Both the position numbers and the translations under genes were made by a program. The notes beneath the pieces are model-generated. The model had not been told where the DNA came from. It saw nothing but the letters and a program-made list of their open reading frames with translations, and did not search any database. Source: Spirochaetes bacterium ADurb.Bin218 (GTDB lineage: Bacteria; Spirochaetota; UBA4802; UBA5550). From it: a DNA stretch of 53,287 nt. Positions within the stretch are counted from its first letter, which is position 1; every line of letters starts with the position of its first letter. Below, in pieces: positions 1 to 7,478 of the stretch. The stretch covers positions 1 through 53,287 of the forward strand of contig MWCI01000018.1 in assembly GCA_002069965.1 (NCBI GenBank), in the 5' to 3' direction.

Positions 1-35
1 AAAAATCCCTCGAAAAAACGAGGGATTTTTTTTTC
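1..35 (+). terminator. Intrinsic terminator at the window edge
   Basis: A perfect 12-bp inverted repeat (arms 1-12 and 19-30, six-A loop) is followed by a run of T residues to about 35. The flanking A and T tracts make it work in either direction. The gene it serves lies to the left, outside the window, or is the element remnant that follows. Confidence 0.8.
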
Positions 36-63
36 TTCATACCATAATCACACCGTATCCAGA

Positions 64-306
64 GTGGATTTTGTAGTGGGTCGCAAGAACTGGCTATTTT
101 CAGGAAGTCCAGGTGGAGCCGATTCACTTGCAGGATTTTACAGCATAATAGAGACAGCAAAGGGCAATGGACTTGAGCCTTACTGGTATATGCGCTATCT
201 CCTTGAAAAGCTCACCACTTGCCAAACTGATGATGAAATTTATAAACTTATGCCAAACAAAATTGGCACTGATGTTATCTCCAGGTTCAGAAGTGGGGCT
301 AATTAG
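64..306 (+). pseudogene. IS66-family transposase, 3' fragment
   Basis: The 80 residues match the extreme C-terminus of IS66 transposases: the VVGRKNWLFSGSP core, then a GADSLAGFYSIIETAKGNG-like segment and EPYWYMRYLLEKL, which close the catalytic domain of that family. A full transposase is about 500 residues, so over four fifths is missing. The nominal GTG start at 64 is simply where the remaining frame opens and has no ribosome binding site. The DDE catalytic residues are absent, so it cannot transpose. No clear terminal inverted repeat was seen after the stop. It is a decayed element end just inside a terminator hairpin. Confidence 0.88.
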
Positions 307-342
307 AGGGATACGATAAACCATCAGCTTTGCTTTACATTT

Positions 343-951
343 TTATCTCAACAGGTATGAGTCAAGCTCCTGTGCAGCCTTTGGAGAAAGATAGGGCTTC
401 ATGTACATCAAGTAGCTCCTCACGCCGCTTTCTATAATATTTTCAGGATCTCTTTCACCTGTTGCCCTGAGGAAGCTGAGTCTGTAGTCGCTTATGATCC
501 ATAAGTTTTCAATATAGGCTTTTCTTTCTAAATCAGAAGTGAATTTTTTTAGCACCCCTTTTTCTTCAAGTGTCAGTGTCAAGTTTGTGAGCTTTTCACT
601 TTTGAACATGTAGTTCGCCCTGTATCTTCTCTCCAATTCTGGATCCCTGTCCAGGAGCATTGAAATGTCGTAATAGAAAGAGCGGTATTTGTAGTAGAGC
701 TGATATATTTTTCTTATAGTCTCTCCATAATCTATAATTGAGAAAGAAGCGAGGTCACCGGTAAAGAGAGCATCGAATTCCAAAGTTATCCTCTCAAAAA
801 CCTTGCGGAGTATCTCCTCCTTATTTTTAAAATGATAGTAGAATGTTCCGGGGCTTATCCCGAGTCTATCAATTATATGATTTGTGGTCACCTTATGAGT
901 ACCGAGTTTATTGAATAGTTCCATTGATGCCTCTATTATTCTTTCTTTCAT
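343..951 (-). CDS. TetR/AcrR-family transcriptional regulator
   Basis: 202 residues, normal family length. The N-terminal 50 residues form a TetR helix-turn-helix: a RIIEASMELFNKLG helix, then a recognition segment with TTNHIIDRLGISPGTFYYHFKNKEEIL, nearly consensus. The remaining 150 residues are the ligand-binding and dimerisation part, which varies too much to name a ligand. The gene reads away from the downstream cluster and has no obvious operon partner; its own upstream region (952-1023) carries a short inverted repeat, TTTTCA-tatc-TGAAAA at 982-997, a possible autoregulatory operator. The DNA-binding call is firm and the target unknown. Confidence 0.93.
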   Translation of the reverse strand: MKERIIEASMELFNKLGTHKVTTNHIIDRLGISPGTFYYHFKNKEEILRKVFERITLEFDALFTGDLASFSIIDYGETIRKIYQLYYKYRSFYYDISMLLDRDPELERRYRANYMFKSEKLTNLTLTLEEKGVLKKFTSDLERKAYIENLWIISDYRLSFLRATGERDPENIIESGVRSYLMYMKPYLSPKAAQELDSYLLR

Positions 952-981
952 TCAATTTCTCCTTTACACTGTGACACCGGT

Positions 982-997
982 TTTTCATATCTGAAAA
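982..997. promoter_or_regulatory. Possible TetR operator
   Basis: A 6-bp inverted repeat (TTTTCA, 4-nt spacer, TGAAAA) lies 31 to 46 bp upstream of the TetR start codon. Position and symmetry suit autoregulation, but arms of this length arise often in AT-rich DNA. Confidence 0.3.
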
Positions 998-1023
998 GAG
1001 GTTTCACTATTTTTTTATACAAT

Positions 1024-1233
1024 TTAAATACTGAATTGGTATCCAATTTTTACCGAGGCTGATACACTCACCCTTCTTCTACCAAACTCCTCGCCTCCGA
1101 CTCTTACCTTATCATCATTCATCCTGTAGTGAATTGCCGCGAAGGGATCAATATAGATGTTCTCGGTGAGCTTCCAGACATAGCCAATTCCTGCTGTAAG
1201 AATGTTAGAGGTGAGCCTTATAGTGATTTTCAC
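1024..1233 (-). pseudogene. Outer-membrane beta-barrel protein, C-terminal remnant
   Basis: The 69 residues show alternating hydrophobic strands (ILTAGIGYVWKL, IYIDPFAAIHYRM, VSVSASVKIGYQFSI) and end in an aromatic plus a hydrophobic residue, as outer-membrane barrels do. There is no signal peptide. Three or four strands cannot form a barrel, so this is the tail of a larger gene resembling small OmpA-like or DUF3575-type barrels. The upstream part (1234 onward) is not recognisable. I infer a truncated relic near an insertion-sequence remnant. Confidence 0.55.
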
Positions 1234-1450
1234 TTTTAGAGAAAATTTATACTCTTAGAGGCTGAGTATTAGTATTCTATAGTTAAACTTTATAATCATA
1301 ATATTTTTCTAAGATAATTGATTGTAAACTGATGCATCATTAAAGCTTTTTAGATTTTTTATGAAAGCTACTGGGAAATATTTTGTTGAAATACTGGGTG
1401 AGTTAATAGAGATATTGAATTAAATTAAAATATTCAAAAAGGATTTTAAA
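1234..1450. other. Intergenic stretch without recognisable gene
   Basis: About 217 bp of AT-rich sequence separates the barrel fragment from the cupin gene. I see no ORF, no strong hairpin and no convincing promoter beyond the AT-richness itself. The missing 5' part of the barrel gene would have been here. Confidence 0.5.
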
Positions 1451-1798
1451 ATGCTCAAAAAGGTAAATATCAAAGATGAGGTAAATTCAGTAGATGGCCT
1501 ATATATCTACAAAAAAATAGGCACTCTTAACAGTCATGTGCTAAGTGTTGTTCAGGTAGAAAACCGTACGCTTGATTTTCATGTACATGAAAAATCTGAC
1601 GAGCTCTTTTATGTTATAGAAGGTTCTTTCCAGCTGGAGTTGGAGGATGGTCTGCTGACCTTGAATGAAGGGGAATTTGTAATTGTCCCCAAAGGGACTA
1701 AGCACAGACCCGTTGTGAAATCCCTTACAAAGTTTTTGATGATTGAGCTGGAGGGGACTTTAAACAAGGAAAATAGTGGCGATCTTTATGAGGATTGA
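1451..1798 (+). CDS. Small cupin-domain protein
   Basis: 115 residues forming one cupin barrel. Motif 1 is visible around residues 40-58 (HVHEKSDELFYVIEGSF), giving two His and one Glu as likely metal ligands. Motif 2 follows near residues 73-87 (NEGEFVIVPKGTKHRP) with the final His. Such single-cupin proteins bind a transition metal and act as small sugar or acid isomerases, dioxygenases or ligand sensors; the substrate cannot be read from sequence. It stands alone, with an AAGGAT-like ribosome site before the ATG. The fold call is strong, the function open. Confidence 0.88.
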   Translation: MLKKVNIKDEVNSVDGLYIYKKIGTLNSHVLSVVQVENRTLDFHVHEKSDELFYVIEGSFQLELEDGLLTLNEGEFVIVPKGTKHRPVVKSLTKFLMIELEGTLNKENSGDLYED

Positions 1799-1890
1799 TA
1801 GAGTGGCAAGTTTTTATAATCTATGATTTTACGCAGTAAACAATATCAGCCAAAGAATATCGATTAAACTGTTTAAATGAGTTTTTTGTG

Positions 1891-1906
1891 CAATAAATTT
1901 TTATTG
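1891..1906. promoter_or_regulatory. Secondary inverted repeat upstream of the peroxide operon
   Basis: CAATAAA and TTTATTG form a 7-bp inverted repeat with a 2-nt spacer, just upstream of the TTGACT hexamer at 1910-1915. Its CAAT/ATTG ends resemble part of the large palindrome 10 bp downstream, so it may be a weaker second site for the same regulator. Confidence 0.3.
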
Positions 1907-1916
1907 TGCTTGACTT

Positions 1917-1960
1917 TATTGTGTAATATTATATTGTATTCAATATAATATTACACAATA
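1917..1960. promoter_or_regulatory. 20+20 bp perfect palindrome: probable OhrR operator
   Basis: Arms 1917-1936 and 1941-1960 are exact reverse complements (starting TATTGTGTAATATT) around a 4-nt TATT spacer. A TTGACT -35-like hexamer sits at 1910-1915, so the palindrome covers the spacer and -10 of the operon promoter, where a bound repressor would block RNA polymerase. The first start codon is only 15 bp downstream. OhrR proteins of other bacteria bind AT-rich palindromes with TACAAT/ATTGTA-type arms, and the last gene of this operon encodes an OhrR. As the promoter region lies directly ahead of a translated gene and lacks a T tract, a terminator is unlikely. Confidence 0.75.
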
Positions 1961-1975
1961 TAAATAGAGGTGAAC

Positions 1976-2161
1976 ATGAAACAATACAATTGTGAAAACT
2001 GCAAATTGCGACAGAAGTATGATGCAAATCCAAAGTCAATTGCTGGAAGATTCTGGAAATGGCATATTAAATTCTGTCCTGGATGGAAATCCTATTTAAT
2101 ATCAAAAACCCCTGAAGAAAGAGAAGCTCTCTTTAGAACTTATGGAAGAAGGAACATTTAG
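1976..2161 (+). CDS. Small Cys-rich protein, putative zinc-binding
   Basis: 61 residues when started at the ATG at 1976, which has TAGAGG five bases upstream; a GTG at 1970 is in frame but overlaps that ribosome site. C6-x2-C9 near the N-terminus and H30-x3-C34 (WKWHIKFCPGW) could bind one zinc or iron. The aromatic W-K-W-H-I-K-F-C-P-G-W block is striking and looks like a conserved family of anaerobe small proteins that I recall only loosely, with no assigned function. It is the first gene of the gpx-ohrR operon, 10 bp before gpx, so a thiol or peroxide-related role is plausible. Confidence 0.72.
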   Translation: MKQYNCENCKLRQKYDANPKSIAGRFWKWHIKFCPGWKSYLISKTPEEREALFRTYGRRNI

Positions 2162-2171
2162 GAGGGCTGAT

Positions 2172-2660
2172 ATGTCGAATTTATATGATATAAGTGTTAA
2201 AACTGCATCATTTCTTAACAGAGAACTATCCGAATATAAGGGTAAAATTCTGCTAATTGTAAATACAGCAAGCAGATGTGGATTTACCCCTCAATACAAC
2301 GAACTGGAGGATTTATATAGAAAGTATAAGTCTGAGGGATTTGAGATACTTGCTTTTCCATGTAATCAGTTTATGAACCAGGAGCCCGGGACAAACAAAG
2401 AGATTCAGGAATTTTGTTCTGTGAATTTCAATATAACATTTCCAATCTTTGATAAAATTGATGTCAAGGGAGATAATATCCATCCATTGTATAGCTTTCT
2501 TACATCTGCAAAACCAGGAATTTTTGGTTCTAAGAGGATAAAATGGAATTTTACAAAATTTCTTGTAGACAGAGAGGGCAATGTTGTTAAACGATATGCG
2601 CCTATTACAAAGCCATCTAAAATTGAAAAAGATATAGTGAGGATGATTAGAGATAATTAA
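2172..2660 (+). CDS. Glutathione peroxidase family thiol peroxidase
   Basis: 162 residues from the ATG at 2172, which follows AGGAGG at 2160-2165; the same frame is open further upstream but inside the preceding gene. The peroxidatic residue is a cysteine, C36, in NTASRCGFTP. The second family motif FPCNQF (Gln about 66) and the KWNFTKF motif (Trp, Asn) complete the catalytic set. Enzymes of this Cys type reduce hydrogen and organic hydroperoxides, usually with thioredoxin rather than glutathione; C64 is a second conserved cysteine. Cytoplasmic, with no signal peptide. It sits between the small Cys protein and ohrR, so organic peroxide induction is likely. Confidence 0.95.
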   Translation: MSNLYDISVKTASFLNRELSEYKGKILLIVNTASRCGFTPQYNELEDLYRKYKSEGFEILAFPCNQFMNQEPGTNKEIQEFCSVNFNITFPIFDKIDVKGDNIHPLYSFLTSAKPGIFGSKRIKWNFTKFLVDREGNVVKRYAPITKPSKIEKDIVRMIRDN

Positions 2661-3116
2661 ATGAATGATGAATATTTGCGACTTGATAACCAGTTGTGTT
2701 TTCTTTTTTATTCTTTATCCAGAGCAATAACCCGGATGTATGGCCCTCTTCTTTCTGAATTGGGCCTTACATATCCACAGTACCTGGTTCTTCTCATTTT
2801 ATGGGAAGATGATAACATAGAAGTCAATCGCATAACAGAGCGTCTTCACATGGATACAGGAACTGTTAGCCCCATGCTTAAGAGACTTGAAAGTGCTGGA
2901 TTGATTAAACGCAGCAGATCTATGGAAGATGAAAGAAAAGTTATCATCTCACTCACAAGCAAGGGGCTGAAACTTAAAGAAAAAGCTTTAGGCGTCCCTG
3001 CTGAGCTATTTTGCAAAACAGGCCTTACCATGGATGAATATAGAATTATGAAGAATAATCTTTTTGAACTCCTTACACGGATAGAAGATGCAGAAAGCTG
3101 CAAAAAAAATAAATAA
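2661..3116 (+). CDS. ohrR: OhrR-type organic hydroperoxide sensing repressor (MarR family)
   Basis: 151 residues with a MarR winged helix. The OhrR signature is complete: the reactive cysteine C13 in DNQLCF, followed by Y27 and Y38, which match Cys15, Tyr29 and Tyr40 of Bacillus OhrR at the same spacing. The recognition region reads TERLHMDTGTVSPMLKRLE. The known mechanism is oxidation of the N-terminal cysteine by organic hydroperoxide, which releases the operator. The ATG follows the gpx stop directly. Autoregulation through the palindrome at 1917-1960 is inferred. The C-terminus adds two cysteines (about 118 and 147) that might form a disulfide as in two-Cys OhrRs. Confidence 0.92.
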   Translation: MNDEYLRLDNQLCFLFYSLSRAITRMYGPLLSELGLTYPQYLVLLILWEDDNIEVNRITERLHMDTGTVSPMLKRLESAGLIKRSRSMEDERKVIISLTSKGLKLKEKALGVPAELFCKTGLTMDEYRIMKNNLFELLTRIEDAESCKKNK

Positions 3117-3313
3117 ACGCTTTTATTTATACGAAGTAATAGATTTTGATGTCAATTAAGTGATAGTGATCTAAAGAATTCTACAGAGAATTACGCACTG
3201 AAATAATTGAATTTGCTCTTGATAATTCAGGTTAAACAGTTGTTGGAGAGAGATTCATATAAGAAAAAGGCATTGATAGTAAAGTTAGTTGTATTGTAAG
3301 TGTTAAAAAACAG
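3117..3313. other. Convergent intergenic region
   Basis: The ohrR and ABC ATPase genes converge here. No good terminator hairpin with a T tract was found on either strand. A short open stretch around 3205-3235 (EIIEFALDNSG-like) ends quickly in a stop and may be gene debris, but I cannot assign it. Confidence 0.4.
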
Positions 3314-4063
3314 CTATGAGATAATAACCTTCCGCTTGTTGAGTTCGATACATTTATTGTTTATCCCATAGATTTTTTTTACAGATATTGGGTTAATTAT
3401 TTGATTATCACCAGTTTTAAAAATTTTCCCATCTTTTAGTAAAATAAATTCATCACAAAATTGCAAAGCTCTGTTTATATCATGAAGGACTATAAGAGAG
3501 GATAGGTTCATTTTTTTTGTAAATTCTTTTATGATTTTTAAAATTTCAATCTGATTTTTCATGTCAAGGTGATTGATTGGTTCATCAAGTAGGAGTATCT
3601 CTGGTTTTTGAATGATAGCTCTTGCAATAAGGACTTTTTGAGCTTCACCTCCGCTGAGTCTGTTTATTGATCTAAATGAAAAATTTTCAAGAGAGAATTT
3701 TTTTATTATATAATCTACCATATGGAGATCCTCAATAGAGGGTTCTGAATTTATATAGGGTTTTCTTCCAAGGAGTATTGACTCAAAAACTGAGCAATCG
3801 GGTAGTGCATTATTAATTTGTGGAAGGTATGCTATTGTTTGAGCAAGCTCTCTGTTAGAGAAATCCTTTATATTCTTGCCTTCAATTTTAATTTCTCCTT
3901 TTTGAGGCATAATTATTCTGTCTATGAGTTTAAGCAGTGTTGACTTGCCTGAGCCATTTGGTCCAAGAAGAGCTGTAACCTTTCCCTTTTTTAGAGAAAA
4001 GGATATATCAGTTAAAATTATTTTTCCTTCATAACCAGCTGTACAATTGGAAAGCTGAAGCAT
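3314..4063 (-). CDS. ABC transporter ATP-binding protein, FecE/BtuD type
   Basis: 249 residues, a normal single nucleotide-binding domain. Walker A GPNGSGKST is at 34-42, the Q-loop glutamine at 83 (YLPQ), the signature LSGGE at 137-141, Walker B ILLLDEP at 157-163 and the switch His in VLHD. Together with the FecCD permease it powers import of a metal chelate or corrinoid from the periplasm. It is the last gene of a six-gene minus-strand operon; its ATG overlaps the permease stop as TAATG. The C-terminal extension (KIYGINNKCIELNKRKVIIS) is typical of the iron-siderophore and B12 subfamily. Confidence 0.95.
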   Translation of the reverse strand: MLQLSNCTAGYEGKIILTDISFSLKKGKVTALLGPNGSGKSTLLKLIDRIIMPQKGEIKIEGKNIKDFSNRELAQTIAYLPQINNALPDCSVFESILLGRKPYINSEPSIEDLHMVDYIIKKFSLENFSFRSINRLSGGEAQKVLIARAIIQKPEILLLDEPINHLDMKNQIEILKIIKEFTKKMNLSSLIVLHDINRALQFCDEFILLKDGKIFKTGDNQIINPISVKKIYGINNKCIELNKRKVIIS

Positions 4064-5154
4064 TATACCCTCCTTCTTTTTATAAGCATATAAAAGAATA
4101 ATGGAGCCCCAAGAAGAGAAGTTATTATCCCCACAGGGAGAATTACAGGGTCTAAGATAGTTTTTGCAATTAAATCAGAAATTAAAAGAAGCAACGAGCC
4201 AAAGATAGTAGATAATGGAATCAAAAATCTATAATCAGTCCCTATAAACATTCGCACAATGTGAGGCGATATTAGGCCCACAAATCCTATAATTCCAAGA
4301 AAGGCTGTGCATATGCTTATAAGTATAGCACAGAGAAGCATAGAAATCAACCTCAATGAAGTGACGGAAACACCCAAACTCTTTGCTGTTTCATTTCCCC
4401 ATAGCAAAGAATTAAAACTCCATCGTTGAAAATAAAACCAGATAAAAGAGAGCATGAAGGCTATTGCGATTATTGCATTTTCGCTCCATCCTGCTTTGCC
4501 TATATCTCCAAATGTCCAAAATATTGTTGCTGACACCTGAAAATCAGCGGCAAAATATTGAATAAACATAGTGGCAGCATTAAAAAGGCTTCCAATTGCA
4601 ACTCCCGAAAGAACAACCGCCTCTGGAGAGATGTTTTTATAAAGAGAAAGTCCAAGAATGATGATTGTAGAGAGAATGGCACCTACAAAGGCAGATATTG
4701 CTACAAAGTAGCTGTTGAAGAAAGTAACAGATTCATTTCCAAAGGAATGAGCTGTACCAGCATTAAAGAAAATTATTGCCATAGCAGCACCAAAGGCAGC
4801 ACCATGGGATATGCCAAGAGTAAAAGGTGAAGCCAGAGGATTTTTTAATATATTTTGCATAACACATCCTGCAAGCCCAAGAGATGCCCCTGCCAATATG
4901 GCTCCGATTGAACGAGGAAGACGTATGTTGTATAGAATATAGGAATTCTCGTTGCCAGCAAAGAGGGCCTTAAGAATTTCAATAAAAGATATCTTTATTG
5001 AGCCAGAAGAAAGGGAGTATATAAATACAGACAAAAGAATAGCTATTAACAATAAGCCTGATAGTATTTTATAGAAAATAGACTTTTGATATCTTTTGAC
5101 AATTCTGTTTTTATTCAACTGAGATTCCTGAGCTTGTAAACTTAACTTTTCCAT
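4063..5154 (-). CDS. FecCD-family ABC permease (metal chelate/B12 type)
   Basis: 363 residues with about nine or ten membrane segments, a charged cytosolic N-terminus of about 25 residues and the FecCD hallmarks: RLPRSIGAILAGASLGLAG near residue 80, the SGVAIGSLF segment, and FIGFVGLISPHIVRM, which contacts the ATPase. One permease gene means a homodimer, as in BtuC2D2. The N-terminus overlaps the 3' end of the binding-protein gene by 44 bp; this start is the only early Met, although a later non-ATG start is possible. The transported ligand cannot be derived from the permease alone. Confidence 0.94.
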   Translation of the reverse strand: MEKLSLQAQESQLNKNRIVKRYQKSIFYKILSGLLLIAILLSVFIYSLSSGSIKISFIEILKALFAGNENSYILYNIRLPRSIGAILAGASLGLAGCVMQNILKNPLASPFTLGISHGAAFGAAMAIIFFNAGTAHSFGNESVTFFNSYFVAISAFVGAILSTIIILGLSLYKNISPEAVVLSGVAIGSLFNAATMFIQYFAADFQVSATIFWTFGDIGKAGWSENAIIAIAFMLSFIWFYFQRWSFNSLLWGNETAKSLGVSVTSLRLISMLLCAILISICTAFLGIIGFVGLISPHIVRMFIGTDYRFLIPLSTIFGSLLLLISDLIAKTILDPVILPVGIITSLLGAPLFFYMLIKRRRV

Positions 5155-6199
5155 AACCTTTGTAGCTTTGTTTAATTTCGTGATATATATCTTTACCCAA
5201 AAATTTTATAAATATTTCCGCTGCTTTATCTTTGGTATTGATATCTTTGAATCTATGGGGATATATGCTTTTTCCTATGAAGTAAGAGTTTAGAATTAAA
5301 ATTTCAAGGTTAGTTCTGTAAAAATTGTATGGGAAGAGGGTTTTTGAATTGCCAAAAGCAGAGAGTTTTTTGTAAAATTCTGGATTTTTTTGATAATCAC
5401 TTTCAATAAGGGATAGTCCTGCTGCATCTATGAATATATGTTGTGGATTCCATAGTATTAGTCTTTCCTTATCGATAAAAATATGGCCCCTCTGCCCAGC
5501 CTCATCTGCAACATTGTGAACATTTATCCATTGAAGGGAAGGGTAATATGCCTCTGTGCTTGTTATTCCGTGCGCTCCTCTTGCACTAATTCCTCCTATA
5601 TAGACGGATTGAGGTTTTTCATCCTTTGTGCGTTTGTTTAGATCTGAAATGGATAAATCTATGTAGCGATTTAACTCATTAGCTCTTTCTTTTTTGTTTA
5701 GTATTTCCCCAAGAAAGGAAAATGTTTTTTTAACCTCTTCAATATTGAATCCTGCTGTTCCTGCATATGCAAGGACAATACATGGTATACCTGTTTTTTG
5801 CTCTATAAGATTTGCATTATCAGCTTCGAAGGTAAATATAACATCTGGCTTGATTGAGATTAATCTTTCAAAGTCAGGAATTTTGCCAGGACCTCCTTCG
5901 CCTATGGTTGGAATTTTACTTAATTTATGGGATATTGCAAGCCAGTATGCTTTTCCAGATGAATTTATACCCTTCATCAGGTTTTGTTTTTCAATACCTT
6001 CTACTGCTACAACTCTGTCAAAGCATTGCATATATACTATATATCTTAATGATGCGCTAATTGCCACAATTCTTTTTATCTCTGCAGGAATTGTAACATT
6101 ACGACCAGCCATGTCTTTTATTGTTCGTTTTTCAGCAGAAAGTGCATGGTTTGATATTAAAATTACAATGGCTGTTAAAATTTTGATTATGGTTTTCAT
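5111..6199 (-). CDS. Periplasmic metal-chelate binding protein (PF01497 type)
   Basis: 362 residues. A signal peptide (KTIIKILTAIVILIS, cleavage after HALSA near residue 22) precedes an ABC_Pep-BP_2/BtuF-like fold: RTIKDMAGRNVTIP, RIVAISASLRYIV and the long backbone helix. The segment SARGAHGITSTEAYYPSLQW and the end motifs PYNFYRTNLEILILNSYF and YPHRF belong to a subfamily commonly annotated as iron or cobalt-type binding proteins in anaerobes. It hands the ligand to the adjacent permease/ATPase pair. With a dedicated receptor, TonB system and CooC-like ATPase in the cluster, a nickel or cobalt chelate or a corrinoid is as likely as ferric siderophore. Confidence 0.92.
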   Translation of the reverse strand: MKTIIKILTAIVILISNHALSAEKRTIKDMAGRNVTIPAEIKRIVAISASLRYIVYMQCFDRVVAVEGIEKQNLMKGINSSGKAYWLAISHKLSKIPTIGEGGPGKIPDFERLISIKPDVIFTFEADNANLIEQKTGIPCIVLAYAGTAGFNIEEVKKTFSFLGEILNKKERANELNRYIDLSISDLNKRTKDEKPQSVYIGGISARGAHGITSTEAYYPSLQWINVHNVADEAGQRGHIFIDKERLILWNPQHIFIDAAGLSLIESDYQKNPEFYKKLSAFGNSKTLFPYNFYRTNLEILILNSYFIGKSIYPHRFKDINTKDKAAEIFIKFLGKDIYHEIKQSYKGYGKVKFTSSGISVE

Positions 6200-6217
6200 G
6201 CAAATCTCCTTTTTGGT

Positions 6218-6625
6218 TTAAGTCTTCTGAAAAGGGACGTATGGCTTGATATCAATTACAGGTGTGCCATCTATCATATCAACATGCTTTATTCTGATGA
6301 TGTTATCAATTACATCCACAACCTCCACAGTGGAAAAACCTATTGGGTTTGGTCTAACCGGAGAGCATGTGCTAAAGACTCCTCGCTCTTCCCCAAGGTG
6401 TGGAGGTTTTGCAATTAGCTTTTCTGGTGTAAATGAAGGTGAGTTGTGAAAGTAAAATAAAACATTAATAATATCTCCTGACTTTATATCCCTGATTCCG
6501 AGAAGGTATTCTTTATTTATTATAATTTCAGCCTCAAGGTTGGAGACGCTACAATGCCTTGGTATCTCTGAGTGGTTGTGCCTCATATAGCCTATTGGTC
6601 TTATGGTAAAAAATTCGTTATTCAT
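6218..6625 (-). CDS. TrmO/TsaA-like protein (UPF0066)
   Basis: 135 residues, a compact single-domain version. Landmarks are IRPIGYMRHNHSEIP at the N-terminus, the strand INVLFYFHNS, and RGVFSTCSPVRPNPIGFSTVEV, which carries the family RPNPIG motif; DGTPVIDIKPYVPF closes the domain. TrmO methylates N6-threonylcarbamoyladenosine 37 in tRNA with S-adenosylmethionine. The E. coli enzyme has an extra C-terminal domain, absent here. Its place between a CooC-like ATPase and a binding-protein gene (18 bp gap) argues for a metal-linked role, perhaps on another small substrate. Fold confident, substrate uncertain. Confidence 0.85.
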   Translation of the reverse strand: MNNEFFTIRPIGYMRHNHSEIPRHCSVSNLEAEIIINKEYLLGIRDIKSGDIINVLFYFHNSPSFTPEKLIAKPPHLGEERGVFSTCSPVRPNPIGFSTVEVVDVIDNIIRIKHVDMIDGTPVIDIKPYVPFQKT

Positions 6626-6637
6626 TTCTAATCCATT

Positions 6638-7420
6638 TTATATGAGTTTATTGAGTATTTCTTCTACTTCTAAAATTGCCGTTTTTGAAGTTATTTCAGT
6701 TCCTTCAATTGCAGAGTTAAAGACATCCATGTCATAATGGACTATGCCTGATACTGGAAGGTCCATTGCTCTGGCAATTCCCATAGCCTTATCCTCTATT
6801 TGACCATAGGGGACTTTGTTAATTATAAGATAACGCTTTTTATCCATCACACTTGCAAGATCAAAAATTCTTTTTGCCACAGAAAGGGATTCCCGGGTTG
6901 GTTCACTTATAGCAATAACAGTATCTATACCCTTTTCCACACCTCGACCAAAGTGTTCTACTCCTGCCTCTGTATCAACAATCATTATCTCATTTTCTTG
7001 TAGCACAACCTTTTCCAAGAATTCTCTGCTTATGGCTCCCATGGGACAGGCGCAGCCCTCCATAGGCATATTGATCTTTCCTATTGTTATAAATTTTATA
7101 GACCCATGATCTGCAATGTATTGGTTCCCTATTTCCGCCAGGGGAAAGCTTTCATCTTCTATTACAGAGATTTTTACTTCTTTATCTCCAGAGGAAAATC
7201 TCTTCATCATATTTTGCTGAACAGATTTTTTGCCACCAAGGTATTCCATAAAAGCAAGGGGAGTTTCTTTAATACCAAGCATCTCCGGTAATCCAAGATT
7301 TGACTCATCTGTATCAACCACGCATACGTTAAAACCTTTCTTCTGGAAAGCCTTTGTGAGAGAGTAGACCATAAAGCTTTTTCCAACTCCACCTTTTCCA
7401 CAAACTGCAATTTTTTTCAT
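6638..7420 (-). CDS. CooC-type nickel-insertion ATPase (MinD/ParA family)
   Basis: 260 residues. A deviant Walker A GKGGVGKS (8-15) with signature Lys9, the switch DTDESNLGLPEMLG, and VDTEAGVEHFGRG (148-160) are typical of CooC. The CooC cysteine pair C123-A-C125 (GCACPMGAIS) is intact; in Carboxydothermus CooC the corresponding CxC binds nickel at the dimer interface. Known relatives drive ATP-dependent nickel insertion into carbon monoxide dehydrogenase or acetyl-CoA synthase. No such enzyme is in this window, so the chaperone would serve a client elsewhere or load metal directly after uptake. It lies second in the operon, between the receptor and the TrmO-like gene. Confidence 0.87.
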   Translation of the reverse strand: MKKIAVCGKGGVGKSFMVYSLTKAFQKKGFNVCVVDTDESNLGLPEMLGIKETPLAFMEYLGGKKSVQQNMMKRFSSGDKEVKISVIEDESFPLAEIGNQYIADHGSIKFITIGKINMPMEGCACPMGAISREFLEKVVLQENEIMIVDTEAGVEHFGRGVEKGIDTVIAISEPTRESLSVAKRIFDLASVMDKKRYLIINKVPYGQIEDKAMGIARAMDLPVSGIVHYDMDVFNSAIEGTEITSKTAILEVEEILNKLI

Positions 7421-7440
7421 GTTACATACTCCTTATTTTA

Positions 7441-7470
7441 TTTTCCCTGAGGTGAAAACCCCAGGGAAAA
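7441..7470. other. Intercistronic hairpin between receptor and CooC-like gene
   Basis: Arms 7441-7449 and 7462-7470 pair over 9 bp (TTTTCCCTG with CAGGGAAAA), and GGT/ACC inside can extend it around a GAAA-containing loop. In the minus direction the hairpin is followed by A residues, not T, so it is not a standard terminator. It may stabilise the receptor mRNA or lower expression of the downstream genes. Confidence 0.6.
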
Positions 7471-7478
7471 AAGAACCT

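Noticed and set aside
2142-2171. Earlier start for the glutathione peroxidase gene
   Set aside because: It lies within the preceding gene and before the clear AGGAGG; the ATG at 2172 is the supported start.
5694-6221. 175-codon plus-strand ORF opposite the binding-protein gene
   Set aside because: The opposite frame is a convincing binding protein with signal peptide and family motifs; this is a shadow frame.
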